Origin: Porphyra umbilicalis
Lineage: Eukaryota; Rhodophyta; Bangiophyceae; Bangiales; Bangiaceae
DNA: 64,000 nt
Reading direction: 5' to 3'
Assembly (NCBI GenBank): GCA_002049455.2
Contig: KV918823.1
Coordinates: 236,288-300,287, forward strand
Position numbers and translations under genes: made by a program. This document shows, one piece after another, positions 11,651 to 22,538 of this stretch (its first letter is position 1; the number at the start of each line of letters is the position of its first letter). The notes under the pieces were generated by a model that was not told the DNA's origin, did not search any database, and saw only the letters and a program-made list of their open reading frames with translations.

Positions 11651-13138
11651 TTACAACGTGCGAAGCAGCCGCCGACGCCAGCCACGCGAACCACCCCCCT
11701 CGCGCGGCCGCACATCCTCGGCAAACAAGCCACCGCCAACAAGCACCGACCCCACCGCCGCCCACGCCGCCGCCGTCACCGCAGCGCCTCCCCCCCCCAG
11801 AGACAAGCAGACGAATATCCCCGCACCTCCAGACGTGCACACCGCCGCCGGCCTACCGTCGCACCCGTCCCGGTCGCCACGGCCGCGGCAGTTGGGCGCC
11901 GCCGCCGCTGCCGCAGTCAGGCCGCCGTCAAACTCCGCGCCGCCGTCCGCCGCCGGCGCGTCGGTGGCGGTGCGCATGCCCGCTAGCGGCGGCAGCGGCG
12001 ACGGTGGGGCCATGGACCACAGCCCGCCGCCGCCGCCGCCGCCGTCGCAGCCACCACCCGTCGCAGTCGCGGCGATGGCGGGCGCGACAGCGGCGGCAGC
12101 CGCGGCAGGGGAGGCGGTGGTGGCGCCGCCGGCGCCCTTCCCCGCTCCCAACGGCGGCGGAGCTCGTCCCCCGTCAGACAGTGGCGGGGGCGAGGAGTGG
12201 GGGGGGACCGCAACGGGCGGGGCCGCCGTCAACGCTGCCGCCGCGTCGGCGCGGGGGCGGCGGCGCCTCGGACCATGCCACATCGCGCGCGACGGGCGGT
12301 GCGGGCGCCGGCGGGGACACCCACACGCGCGCGCGGGGGGGTGGGTGGGGCTGGTCGCCTCGTCGGCGCGGCGGCCGACCGCGCCCCGGCTGTGTTGGTC
12401 GCGGGCGGTCGCGCACGGACGCGCGCGCGGGGGGTGTGTCGGGCGTGTGCGGCCGCCGCGGTGGTGACCCCGACGACAGCGGTGGTGCGGCCATCGGCAG
12501 CTCCCGCCGGCCGTCCGGGAGCCCTCTCCTCCAGGACGATGGGTCGCGACCGTCTGCTTGAAAATTCGAACAGAATGTGCCTTGGTTGTCCCGTGGAGCG
12601 CCATCGCCGGACTTAACCACAAAGTACAGTCGACGCGTCTGACCAGATCGACGTTTCCGGGGGTCTGAACGCACCACCCTCATTCTGAGGCAACTGACCC
12701 GGACATCCTACGAAAAGCGACGTACGGCGTCCGTATGACCGCGGCTGACATGCTACATACGAGAAAAGCTACAGAAAGTGCTGGACGCATGTTGCGCACC
12801 GAACCATGCCCAAAGGACCCGCAGCAGTGATCGATACACTGCGTACCGCCCGAAAAGGTGTGCACACCGGGCCAACCGCAAGTACTCCCGCGCGTGCACT
12901 GGAGAAAAAAAAAAGTTATGTGTGTGACCCCATGCGCATGTTGATAAGTACCCTAGACTAAAATCCAGGGAATTCATGGAGATAAAGGTAAAAATGAAGA
13001 AACAACGAAATACACAAGATGCCAACGCCGGCTGGAGCATACCAGACTCACGGGCGACCCCACTAGCAGTCGACCTACCGCGAAAACGAACACACGTGAC
13101 GGTCGATATCCACCCATGGCGCAGAGAGATCCTACATC
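11651..13138. other. GC-rich low-complexity DNA, then 3' flank of eIF3a
   Basis: About 11690-12480 is GCC/CGG-rich, with long Ala/Pro/Arg/Gly ORFs on both strands and no domain. 12550-13138 has ordinary composition and should hold the eIF3a 3' UTR and terminator; no clear signal was recognised. Confidence 0.5.
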
Positions 13139-16100
13139 CTAGTTCCCTCCGCCACCCCCGGCCTGCTGCTGGCGAGCGGTGGTGGTGAACTTGAAGCGGG
13201 GCCGCTCCGACGCTGGCGGCGGCCCCCCGGCGGGCGCCGCGCCTCCCGCACCCATCGACGGCCGGCGCATGGCGCCAAAGCCGCCCGACGCAGGCGGCCC
13301 GCCGCTAGCGCCCCCGTCGCGGTAGCCGCCCTCGGAGCGGCGCTCCCCAAACGCCGACGGCCGCGTCGCGGGGCGAGAGAAGGCGCCGCCAGCCCCTGCG
13401 CCGCCAGCCCCTGCAGCAGAAGCACCCCCAGAAGGGGGGTAGCGCGAACCACCGACCGGCGGGCGGTAGCCGCCAGTGCTCCCAGCAGCACCCCCAGACG
13501 GCGCGTACCGGTCGCCGCCACCGCCACCCTCCACTGCCGATGACCGGAAGCCTCCGGCGCCCCCAGACGGCCGGTAGCGGTCCTCCTGCCCACCGCCGCT
13601 GCTGCCAAATCCACCCGACGGTACACCCGCCCGCGGTGGGCCCCCGGTTGACGGGAAGCGGCTGCCAGAGTCGCCCCCACCGGCCCCGTACCGGTCGTTT
13701 GAGGCGTAACGGTCGCTCGAGGCGTAACGGTCGCTCGAGGCGTAACGGTCACTCGACGGTGCAGCAGCGGGTGGCGCCGCCGGCGTTGCCCCACCCGACC
13801 GCATGTGGTAGGGCACGTACTTGCCCGTTGCGTTCGCGGCCCCCGGACCAGTGCTGTCGGACATGGCAGCGACGATGGGGTTGGATGTCCCAACCGCCGG
13901 CGGGGGCTTGATGCCCAAGCTCCGTGCCCGGTCGTCAGCCTTGCGACGCTCCATCTCTGCCTCCTTGAGGCGGATGCGGTCCGACACGCGTGCATTTTCC
14001 GCCTCGCGCTCCGCAGCCAGGCGCTCAGCTTCCTCGGCGGCGACCCGAGCGGCTTCGGCAGCTTCGCGCTCACGCGCCGCCTCCTCCTCCTGGCGCTGGC
14101 GTTCGGCTTCGGCTTCGGCGGCTGCCGCCGCCGCCGCCTCGGCCTCTCGCGCCGCCTGCGCGGCGGCGCGCGCCGCCTCACCGTGCTTCCACTCGTTAAA
14201 CTCGGCGTCGGCGCGCTTGAGTACCGGCTCGAGAAAGGCTTCGACGGCCGGCATGATATTGATCAGACGGGTCTTGGCGGTCAGATCGCGTGCGTGCTGC
14301 GTCCGCGCATTCTCAATGGACAACTCGCGGGCGGCCGCGACCGCCGACGCCGAGTCAGCTGCCGCCCGCTCATGCTCGTCGAGAATGAGCTGATGCTGCG
14401 CCTCACGCGTCGCCCGGTCCCAGAAGTCCATGTGCCGGCCCATGCGAAGGACCTTCTTCTCCGAATCTTTCCGGGCCTTGACCTGCTCGTCGTGCTGCTG
14501 AGTAAGGATCTTCTCCCGGTCCAGCAGCTCATCCGCGTTGTCGATCACAGCGCCTGGGGCGGCCTCGCGCACCTCAGCCACCTCCTTGCCGGCCGCCTGC
14601 GCAGCTTCGGCTTCGAGGCGGGACTTAAGCTGCCGCAGCGCCTGCTGCTCACGGGCGTCGACCTCCCGCCGAAGGCGCTCCATCTCGCGCCGGCTCTGCT
14701 CTTCCTGTTGCTTGCGCGCCTCCTCGGCCGCACGGCGGGCCGCCGCCGCCGCCGACGCGACCGCAGCGGTCCGCTGCGCTTCGGCCACGAGAGCACCGAG
14801 GCGCTCCTTGCGTTCCTCGATCGTCCCTTTCCGCGCGAGGATCGACTCGCGCTCCTGCTCCATGACTTCCTTGGCCTCCCCGACGGCCGCAGTGCGGCGC
14901 GCCACCGCCTCCGCGTCGCGCTTCACGAGAAGGTTGGCGCCGCCCTTGGACTGGTGGCCGGGCTGTTGGAGCATCGTCATGGCTGAAGCCAGCCGGGTCG
15001 CCAGGGTGCCGAGCTGCGCCCGCATACCTTCAGACGAGAAGAGGGTGTTCTGGAAGCGGATGCACGAATGGCGGTGATCAAAGCGCAGGGCGAGCGCGCG
15101 CGTCTTGAGCGCGTCAAGCACCGCATGCTCCACCTCCGCAAAAGGCGCAAAGGAAGCGACACGGCGGAGTTCGTCAATGTGCATGACGTCGTACACGCGG
15201 CACAGCTGCTGGAGCAGCCGGAAGATGCCAACGCGCCGCAGCGGGACTGCATACAGCGACAGCTCGGCGTGGCTCTCGAGGAAGTCCAGCGCCGGCTGCA
15301 GCCGCTCCGCCAGCCGCAGGGGCGACACGTCCACCTCCAGTGCCGCGTACACGTCCATCAGCTCTGGGTGGACAGCCTTGTGGACGCCCTTGGTGAGGAG
15401 CTCAGCGATCAGCGGCTCACGCTCAGGTGGAGTGTTGAGGCCGAGAAGCGCCGCCAGCCGATTCCGGCGCGCCACATTCTCCGCCGCCGCCATACCTGCC
15501 GTGTCGCTAAAGCCGTAAGATTCGGCCAGGTGCGCCGCCTGCGGGTCATAGGGCGGCACACAAAGAGCGGCAAGCATCAGCCGAGACGCCATCTCCTGCG
15601 CAGCCGCCGCCGAAAGGTTGCGGTTCTGCTTGACCGACAGCGTGTACTGCTTGTTGAGAGCGTGTGCGTGGTAGAGCACGTTGCCGGACACCCAAAACAC
15701 CTTGACCAGCTGTCCATAGTAGGTCGACATCAGCGACGCCCGGGGCCGGGCTTTTGTCATGCCCAGCAGCAGGTGGATGTCCTCCACCGTCCGCATTGCC
15801 TCCTGCCAGTGCTGCAGGTCGACCGCAGACTGCAGCTGGGTGAAGCGAGTCTCCACGTGACGCGCGACCGTCTCGGGCACGCTGATCTGCACGTCGTTCG
15901 CCTGCGTGCGCGGGTACTTGATGAGAGTATTGAGGTGCTGGCGCATCATGTCGCACAGGCGGCGGAACTCCATGAAGCGCGTGTAGCGCACACAAAAGGA
16001 GAAGGCACGGACGGCCATCTCGTGGTACACGCCCTCCAGCTTGACGTGGGACTTGACGATGTCGAGCACCGTGCGGTAGATGTCCCACAGGAAGCGCATC

Positions 16101-16931
16101 CACGGCACCACCTGCTGACGGTCGATCCGATCCGCAGTCTGCTCCGCGCCGGCCGCCTCGAGCAGCAGCGTCTCGGGGGTCTCCATGGCCGACTCCTCCA
16201 GGTCCTCCGCACCGAGAACGAGCTTGTCCGAGTCGCCCAGCACCGCCGCGCGCGCCTCTTCCGTGCGCTTCTCGGCCATAAGGACGAGCGCCCGGACGAC
16301 GTCCTCGAGGGAGCCAACGTTGGATTGCATGGACATGGCGCGGTACTTGTGGAGGGCCTCCTTGATCATCATTGGCTTCCGGAGCTCGACGCTCAGCTCC
16401 ATGAGCTTGAGGACGATGCCCTCCATCGTCTTGCTCCACATCCGTCGCCGGCCCTGGTTGTCCGTCACGATATCATAAAGGGCCTGGTTGGCCACCGCCT
16501 TCTGGCCAACCTCAATCAGCTCTGTGGGGCGAGCAGACCACAGAGAACAACAAGAAGTGCAGTGATCCAACAGAGAGAAAGGGGAGTCCGAAGTTAGCCT
16601 CTGTTTGCGCACATACGTGAAAGAGTGCCAAAGAGCACAAACGCGGATACACACGCAATCACCGTCAAACAAGCGCGCACGCGGACACAGGCACAGGTAC
16701 ACGAACGCGTGCACCCACACAAGGGCCACCCACGCACAGGATCCAGCAGCCAAACCATGCGTCTGCGACACCACACCACCAACACGCCCGTGAGACACGC
16801 AAGAGGGAACCGGATCCGGACAACGTACGCGCAGCACGGTTGAGCGCATTCTCGGGCTTAAGAGAGCTCTGGTTGCGACGATCGCTCCAGAACCCCCTGT
16901 TGAAGCCACCCCGCGGCTTGAGACCCACCAT
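13139..16931 (-). CDS. EIF3A: Eukaryotic translation initiation factor 3 subunit A (eIF3a)
   Basis: eIF3a is the largest scaffold subunit of eIF3, binds the 40S ribosome in the cytosol and supports mRNA recruitment. Two exons: 16829-16931 (ATG at 16929-16931 in an accATGG context) and 13139-16521. The intron 16522-16828 starts GTACGT and ends CACAG. Splicing joins KPENALNRAA to QLIEVGQKAVANQALYD, matching the conserved eIF3a N-terminus, and gives 1161 residues; without it the frame runs on into unrelated sequence. A helical-repeat/PCI region spans about residues 35-510 and ends LRFDHRHSCIRFQ, typical of eIF3a. A charged Arg/Glu/Ala coiled-coil region (about 540-880) follows, then a Gly/Pro/Ser/Arg tail with repeated SSDRYA. 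Length lies between yeast and human homologues. It is divergent from the DUF4079 gene. Stop TAG at 13139-13141. Confidence 0.95.
13690..13757 (-). repeat. 21-bp tandem repeat coding for SSDRYA units in eIF3a
   Basis: Near-identical 21-base units (core aggcgtaacggtcgctcg on the + strand) encode three to four copies of a 7-residue unit containing SDRYA. The period is a multiple of three, so copy changes keep the eIF3a frame. Confidence 0.85.
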
Positions 16932-17587
16932 GGTGATCGGCAACCCAAAAGCAGGAGACCGCGACACACCCGCCCGGCCGAGGAAGGCGCCGCAGGTAGG
17001 ACGTAACGCGGCGCAGCGACGACGAAATCAATGAAGGAGGAGCAAAAGAAACGGCAGCCGGAGACCAACAAGAGCACGCCCAACCGCAGGGGAAAAGCAG
17101 GCGCACAGACCCCCCCGACTGCCCGTCGACCGCTGAGGTCAACAGGGCGCGGGTCGGGGCGGCGGGGTCAACGGTGCGAGGGCTGCTCAGGACGGTGACG
17201 CGTCTCTGCGGCGCGGCGACGGCGAGAGTTTCGAGCGGCACAACGACATCCGGTCGGTCGCCCCGACGTGGCCGTAAACCGAAAGAAGCCCCCCACGGGA
17301 AGTGTCTCGAGCATAGAAAACTTACCCGACTTTCGATTGCGAGCCGAGATCTTCTGCGGTGGGAGGCGGATGTGGGCTCTGGCCAACTGAGCACTCACGT
17401 CTTGCCATCATGGCAACTAAAGATCTCAGTTAACTGGGATCGCCGAGAAATACTGTGCCGCCTGTTCTCATCTGCTTCCCTCTCCCCCACGCTACACTTT
17501 CATCTCCTGATCTTGCATCCACTCTTCCTCCCCTTCACTTTCGCTCCCATCTATCCCCTCCCACCGCCCCTCCCCTCTACCCGAACC
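16932..17587. promoter_or_regulatory. Shared divergent promoter region of eIF3a and the DUF4079 gene
   Basis: The start codons of the two genes face away from each other across about 655 bases. There is no convincing TATA box. The DUF4079 side has a pyrimidine-rich leader (about 17465-17580), also seen ahead of 9417 and 18679. A bidirectional promoter is inferred from layout only. Unseen 5' UTR introns are possible. Confidence 0.5.
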
Positions 17588-18280
17588 ATGGCCGCCGTCC
17601 GTCGCCCCGCCGCCGCCGCTTTTGTCGGCGGTGCCCCATGCCTGACCCGCCTCTCCCCCACCGCCGCCGGCTCTTTTGCTTGCCGCACCCGCCCTGCGGC
17701 CGCTCCCCGCAAGGCGGCAGCTGTCACTTGCACGCCCACACCGACGATGGTCATCGAGCCGATGGCGCTGGTGGAGCTCGCCACCAACCCCGCGTGGTTG
17801 GTCAAGGTTGGCGACGCGGTGGGCACGCTCCCCTTCCCCCCTGCGGTGGTCAAGTACGGGCACCCGGGGCTGATGGCGTTTATGATTCTCGGCATGGGCC
17901 TCCCTGGCGGCGTCATTGGCTGGCTCGGCCGCACCAACGAGGACAAGAAGGCGGGCGTGAAGCAAAAGCAGCTGCACGAAAACATCATGCTCGCTTTTTG
18001 GCTGCTGGCGTTTGCGGGCGCCACCGGCGGCGTGCTGTCGACGGTCATGCAGGGCAAGGACATCCTCACGTCCCCGCACGCCAAGACGGCGGGCGTCGTC
18101 CTCGCCCTCTTGACCGCCAATGCGGTGGTTGCCTACTCGGGCTTCACGATTGGGGGAGGGGCGACGCCGGAGGGGCGCAAGCAGGGACGCACCCTCCACG
18201 CGTACCTCGGTGCGGGGACGGGCATTGCATTGTTGGTGCACGCCGGGCTCGGGGTGGCGAACTTGGCCAACTTTTCGTGA
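17588..18280 (+). CDS. DUF4079 family membrane protein, predicted plastid-targeted
   Basis: 230 residues from the ATG at 17588 (accATGG). Residues 1 to about 50 are rich in Ala, Arg, Ser, Thr and Pro with no acidic residues, as in a plastid transit peptide. The mature part is the DUF4079 domain known from cyanobacteria, algae and plants. It has four predicted membrane helices, around residues 95-114 (MAFMILGMGLPGGVIGWLG), 132-152 (MLAFWLLAFAGATGGVLS), 166-188 (VVLALLTANAVVAYSGFTI) and 208-227 (GAGTGIALLVHAGLGVANL). Conserved His residues (KYGHPGLM, LHENIM, LHAYLG, LVHAG) sit in or next to helices and could bind a cofactor, which is inference. The family function is not established; thylakoid or envelope location is likely. 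Single exon; the upstream in-frame extension lacks conservation, so 17588 was chosen. Confidence 0.9.
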   Translation: MAAVRRPAAAAFVGGAPCLTRLSPTAAGSFACRTRPAAAPRKAAAVTCTPTPTMVIEPMALVELATNPAWLVKVGDAVGTLPFPPAVVKYGHPGLMAFMILGMGLPGGVIGWLGRTNEDKKAGVKQKQLHENIMLAFWLLAFAGATGGVLSTVMQGKDILTSPHAKTAGVVLALLTANAVVAYSGFTIGGGATPEGRKQGRTLHAYLGAGTGIALLVHAGLGVANLANFS

Positions 18281-18678
18281 GTGGGTGGCGCGCTCGCTTG
18301 GGGGGTACAGCGGGGAGGACGGCGGGAGGCTCTGTGGTTCCTTGTACTGAGGTATCAATGGGAGTCGTGGGTAGGGTCGAGGTGAAGAAAGCTGGCTCTT
18401 ATTCATTTTTTTTTCCGAGGCCCTGCAGCTGCCGCGCGGCCGCCAGCGGCGACCCGGCCGTGGAAGCCCGGAGCGAACTGTCGTCTCCACCCAGTGTTTT
18501 GATCCGCTCAAAAGTAGCCCCTGCATCGACCCCGTCGACACCCGCCTCGTCGACGGTGCCCCGACGCCGTCCTGTTCCGCGGCACTTCCCTCCTCTCCTC
18601 CGCCGCCTTGCCGCCCCGTCTGACGCCGCCCCCCCACCTCCCCCCCCTACTGACGCGCGCCCCCCGCACGGCCGAGCC
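18281..18678. other. Intergenic between the DUF4079 gene and CIA1
   Basis: About 400 bases holding the 3' end of one gene and the promoter of the next. There is a T-run at 18408-18416 and a pyrimidine-rich leader before 18679. No ORF of interest. Confidence 0.6.
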
Positions 18679-20606
18679 ATGGCCGCCACCCCAGCCCCGG
18701 CGCCGCCCCGGCCACTCACCCTCCAAGCGACGCTCACCGGCCACGCCGGCGCGGTGTGGTGTGCCGCGTGGTCGCCCGCCGGGGACCTCCTCGCGTCGGC
18801 GGGCGCGGACGCGTGTGTGCGCTTGTGGGCGCCGCCACCGGGCTGGCTGGACGCGGGGGGTGCCGCTCGAGGAGCGCAAAACGGGGGCGGGGTGGGGGGC
18901 GCCCCCGCCGGCGGCGCCGCCGCCGCCGCGGGCTGGACCTGCTTGTCAACCGTTGGGAGTGACGTGTTCCCGCGAACGGTGCGGTGTGTGGCGTGGAGCC
19001 CCGATGGGCGGTACGTTGTGGAGTGGAGGAGGCGGGGTGGGTAGCGAGGGGTGGCTGTTGGCAGGTGCTTGGGCGTACGTGGGGATTGCGGATGTCAGCT
19101 CTGCAGGCGGCGTGAGTGCACCCGCTCCATGGATACCAGGAGCTTACCTATTGACGTTTCTTCTTTTGTTGTTTCCAGTGCCGTGGTTTCTCCTGTCTTG
19201 ACCTTTTTTCGCCAACGCCACGCCGGCCTGGCGCGCTGCCCATGGGTTGCTTGGCGGTTGTCGCAGTACGCTGGCGGCCGCCTGCTTTGATGCAACCGTG
19301 ACGCTCCTGGAGCTGCTGCCCGGGCCGCCCCCTACGCTGACCGTCGCGGCCGTTTTGGAAGGCCACGAGAGCGAGGTACGTGCCTGGGCTCGATGGTCGA
19401 GCTGGTGGGCTTGTTGCTGCGTGCCGTCCTGTCCCTTCCTATGGCGTCTTGCTGGTGGCGATGGACCCGCAATACCCCAGATGTGCTGCTGCCGTGCTCC
19501 AGTCGGTACCACTTTGCCGCGTGTGGCAGACGCTGACGTTTTGTTCTGGTGTGGCCCGCCTTGGCACGCCGACGTCCATCGCTTGTCTTCTCGGCATTGG
19601 CATGTACTCCCCCCTTTCGACTGGCTTCCGTGTCCCCTTGCCTTCCGTGTCCAACGTTTGTCTCACAGGTCAAGTCGGTGGCCTGGTCGTCGGGCGGCGC
19701 CCTCCTCGCTACTGCCTCCCGCGACAAGTCCGTTTGGATTTGGGAGGTGGGCGGCACCGCCCCCGACGACGTCGAGTGCGTCGCCGTCCTCACCGCCCAC
19801 ACCGCCGACGTCAAGGCGCTTGCGTGGCACCCGCACGCGGAGCTCCTCGCGTCCGCCTCGTACGACGATACGGTGCGGGTGTGGGCAGAGGACGAGGACG
19901 ATTGGTACGCGACGGGCGTGCTGTCGGCCCACACGTCGACCGTGTGGGGCGTCGCGTGGGAGCCGGGGGGGGCGGGGACGGTGGGGACGGCGGCGGCGGC
20001 GGCGGCGGCAGTGTCTCCTCGCGCCTGGCCACCGCCTCGGACGACCGGACGGTGGTGGTGTACCGGCGGGTGCCGCCAGCGGTGGCGGGGGGGGAAGACC
20101 GGTGGGTAGTTGTGTGGCGGCTCGGCGCGGCCGGCGGCGGCGGGGGGGGGGGGCGGCCGCGGTCCACCCGGCCGCCGTCCACACGCGGCCCGTCTATGAC
20201 GTGGCGTGGGGGCGGGGGGGGTGCCTCGCCACCGCCTGTGGGGACGACTGCGTGCGGGTGTTTGCGCCCGTGAGGGGGTGGCGGCGGCGGCGGGCGGCGA
20301 GAAGGATGGGTGGCCGGGAGATGTCGGTCGGGATTCCCCGCCGCCTCTGGCCGACGCTGCCGCCACCGCCGCCGCCGCCGCCGCCACCACGTCTGCCCCT
20401 GACGGCGACGCGCCCGCCGGCGGCGCGGCGCCACCCCCGCGTGAGCCGTTTGCGCTGGCCGCTACGGCGGCGCCCGCCCACGGCGGCGACGTCAACAGCG
20501 TCGCGTGGCACCCCGTGGACGCGGCGCTGCTGGCGTCGGCGGGCGACGATGGCGCCGTGCGGGTGTGGCGGCTGCCCGTCGAGGCGTGGGGGGGGGGGGG
20601 GGATAG
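18679..20606 (+). CDS. CIA1: Cytosolic iron-sulfur assembly protein CIA1/CIAO1 (seven WD40 repeats); three apparent frame changes
   Basis: A WD40 propeller scaffold of the CIA targeting complex, which hands Fe-S clusters to cytosolic and nuclear apoproteins. Exons: 18679-19010, 19267-19375 and 19669 onward. Introns 19011-19266 (GTACGT...GCAG) and 19376-19668 (GTACGT...ACAG) join SPDGR to TLAAACFDATV and GHESE to VKSVAWSS. All seven blades are visible: GHAGAVWCAAW, TVRCVAW, GHESEVKSVAW, HTADVKALAWHP with LLASASYDDTVRVW, HTSTVWGVAW with LATASDDRTVVVY, HTRPVYDVAW with CGDDCVRVF, and GGDVNSVAWHP with LLASAGDDGAVRVW. The CIA1-typical SRDKSVWIWEV and SYDDTV blocks are present. After blade 4 the frame changes at about 19970-20010, 20125-20165 and 20270-20455, the first two at G-runs. 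The end is uncertain: a TAG at 20604 follows a long G-run and would close the gene after blade 7. Confidence 0.88.
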
Positions 20607-21574
20607 CCCCGCGCGCGGCGGCGCGGCCGCCACGCGCGCCGCCCCGGCGCGGGGGTGGCCCCGCGCCACGGGGGCGCGCCGTACGCACGGGCCCTGTGTA
20701 AAAAAATACCAGATACGGGCGGTTTGCGTGCCGGCGCCCCCACAAGCTCCCGCCGCTGCGGTGGTGGTTGCCCGGCAGGGGGGCGACGCGGCGCGCCGCC
20801 GCACCGCGGCGCCGTCGCCCCGTTGGCCAAAGGGGCGCGGCGAGTGCCGCCGCCGGCCCGGCGGTGCCGCCGCCCACCGCGGGTCCGCGGTTGCACCCAC
20901 ACCGCGCGCGCGCCCGCGCGCCGTCTGTGGGGTGCACGCCCACCCGCCCGCCACCGCCGGTCGCTCGTCGAGGTCCCCCGCCGCAGACGCCGGCGGCCGT
21001 CTCTGTCGGGACGACGCGCGGGCCCGGGCGGGGCGGCCAAAGCAGACGGCCGCCTGCGAGCGCGCGGGGCTCGTCGCCGACCCGCACGCCCCGCCCGACG
21101 CGCGCGGCCGCGCGGCCGGCGCCGCGGCGGGCCCACCGGCGGGCGGCCACCCCCGCACCACTGTCGTGCCTGTCGGCGCAGTAGACAATGGTCGTGACTG
21201 CCTGACCTGAGCTTGTGTGGGGCCTTGCTTCGCACAGGCCTGCGTACCAGCTCGTGGGGACGGTCACCCGGAGGCCGTCGTTGCCGTGGAGGGCGGTGAC
21301 CGCCGGGGCACCGCCTGGGGCATTGGCGTGGCGACCCCGCCCGGCTGTGGACGCGACTTCGTCGGGGCGCGCCTCGTGCTGGTGCCGTTTAGCAGCGCCC
21401 CTTGAATCGACTTAAACAACGCCGATTTGTCGGCCGAAAAAGTTCCGACCGGGAGGGACCGAAATCACTGCGCACGGCGGTGGCGGCCAGCACGACCGAC
21501 CCCGCCCCGCCTGCGCGTCGCGACGCGTCGCCGCGACCACCGCCCCGCCGTGGTCCCCCCCCCCCACGGTCGTC
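20607..21574. other. GC-rich intergenic DNA
   Basis: About 20620-21170 is open in nearly all frames because of its composition. No domain was seen. 21390-21470 is less GC-rich and probably belongs to the promoter of the next gene. Confidence 0.5.
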
Positions 21575-22538
21575 ATGCTTCCCCGCTTCTCTGCTGCAGC
21601 GTCGGTGGCAGCCACATCTACCACATGCCGTGTCGTTCTGCGTTGTCTGGCGCGGCGGCCCGCGGGCGCGGCGGCGTGGGGGCGGCCCGCCGCCGCGGTG
21701 GCGGGCGCGGCGCCGCCGCAGCCGCCGCCGCGGACGCGGCGGACGTCCCCCGGTCTGACGGCGGTGTCCCCTGTTTCTCCCCACCGTGCTGCCGCTTCTT
21801 TGGCTTCCCCGCGTTTCACCCTCACGTGTGGGCAGCCGGGCGTCTTCCCTGGCGACGGCGGGCCACGGCGGCGGCTGCACGCCACCCCGCCGCCGCCGCC
21901 GCCGCCGCCCGAGCCACCCGCCGGCGTTGGCCCTACCCCCCCCCCAGCAAGCAGACGGAAAGGGCAGCCCCCCCCCCTCCTCCCCCCTCCCCCCCCCCCC
22001 CCCACCACGGCCGTCGCGACAACCACCGACGCGTCAACGACGGTCGTCCAAGTGACGCCGCGCGTCGCCCCCACCGCCGCCGGTGACGGCGCCTTGACCG
22101 CCCCCGGCGCGTCGGCCGGCGGCGGCCGCACGCTAACCATGCTCTTCACCTGCGGCGCGTGCGGCGTGCGCTCCGCCCGCACCTTTTCGGCGGCCGCCTA
22201 CGAGGCGGGCGTCGTGCTCGTGCGCTGCGGCGGGTGCGACGCGCAGCACCTCGTCGCGGACCGCCTCGGCTGGTTTGGGGACGAGCCGGACATTGAGGCG
22301 ATGGCGGCGGCGCGGGGCATCCGCTTCCGCCGCGTTGGGGATGGGGAGGTGGGGGCGGGGGGGGAGGGACGGCGGCGGGCGAGGGGGGGGTCGACGTGGC
22401 CGAATTCATTGGGGGGGGGGGGTCGGGGACCTGCTGAGAGGGAGCGGGGAGGCCGTGCCGGGGGGGTTGGACGGCACGGACGGCGCGGACGCGGCCGCGG
22501 GCGGCGGCGGTGGCGCCGGAAGGGGTGGGCCCAAGTGA
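21575..22538 (+). CDS. DNL-type zinc-finger protein (Zim17/Tim15/HEP1/DNLZ family), mitochondrial or plastid Hsp70 escort
   Basis: The signature region (about 22137-22325) is LTMLFTCGACGVRSARTFSA, then YEAGVVLVRCGGCDAQHLVA and DRLGWFGDEPDIEAM. Two CxxC pairs (CGAC, CGGC) bind zinc, and the D-HL-A-LGWF motif gives the family its DNL name. These proteins keep organellar Hsp70 soluble and active for import and Fe-S assembly. The start at 21575 gives MLPRFSAAASVAATSTTCRVV, an amphipathic, Arg-containing leader suited to a mitochondrial presequence. A long Pro/Ala/Thr-rich linker precedes the domain. Downstream the likely tail (VDVAEFIG, then GDLLRGSGEAV) is split over two further frames by G-runs at 22382-22390 and 22411-22422. 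The listed end is the stop of the last of these frames. Reading straight on in the domain frame would reach 22912 with non-conserved sequence. Confidence 0.85.

Noticed and set aside
13132-15000. Long + strand ORFs opposite eIF3a (e.g. 13805-14986, 15068-16597)
   Set aside because: They are mirror frames of the eIF3a gene, which has decisive domain similarity; the + translations have none.
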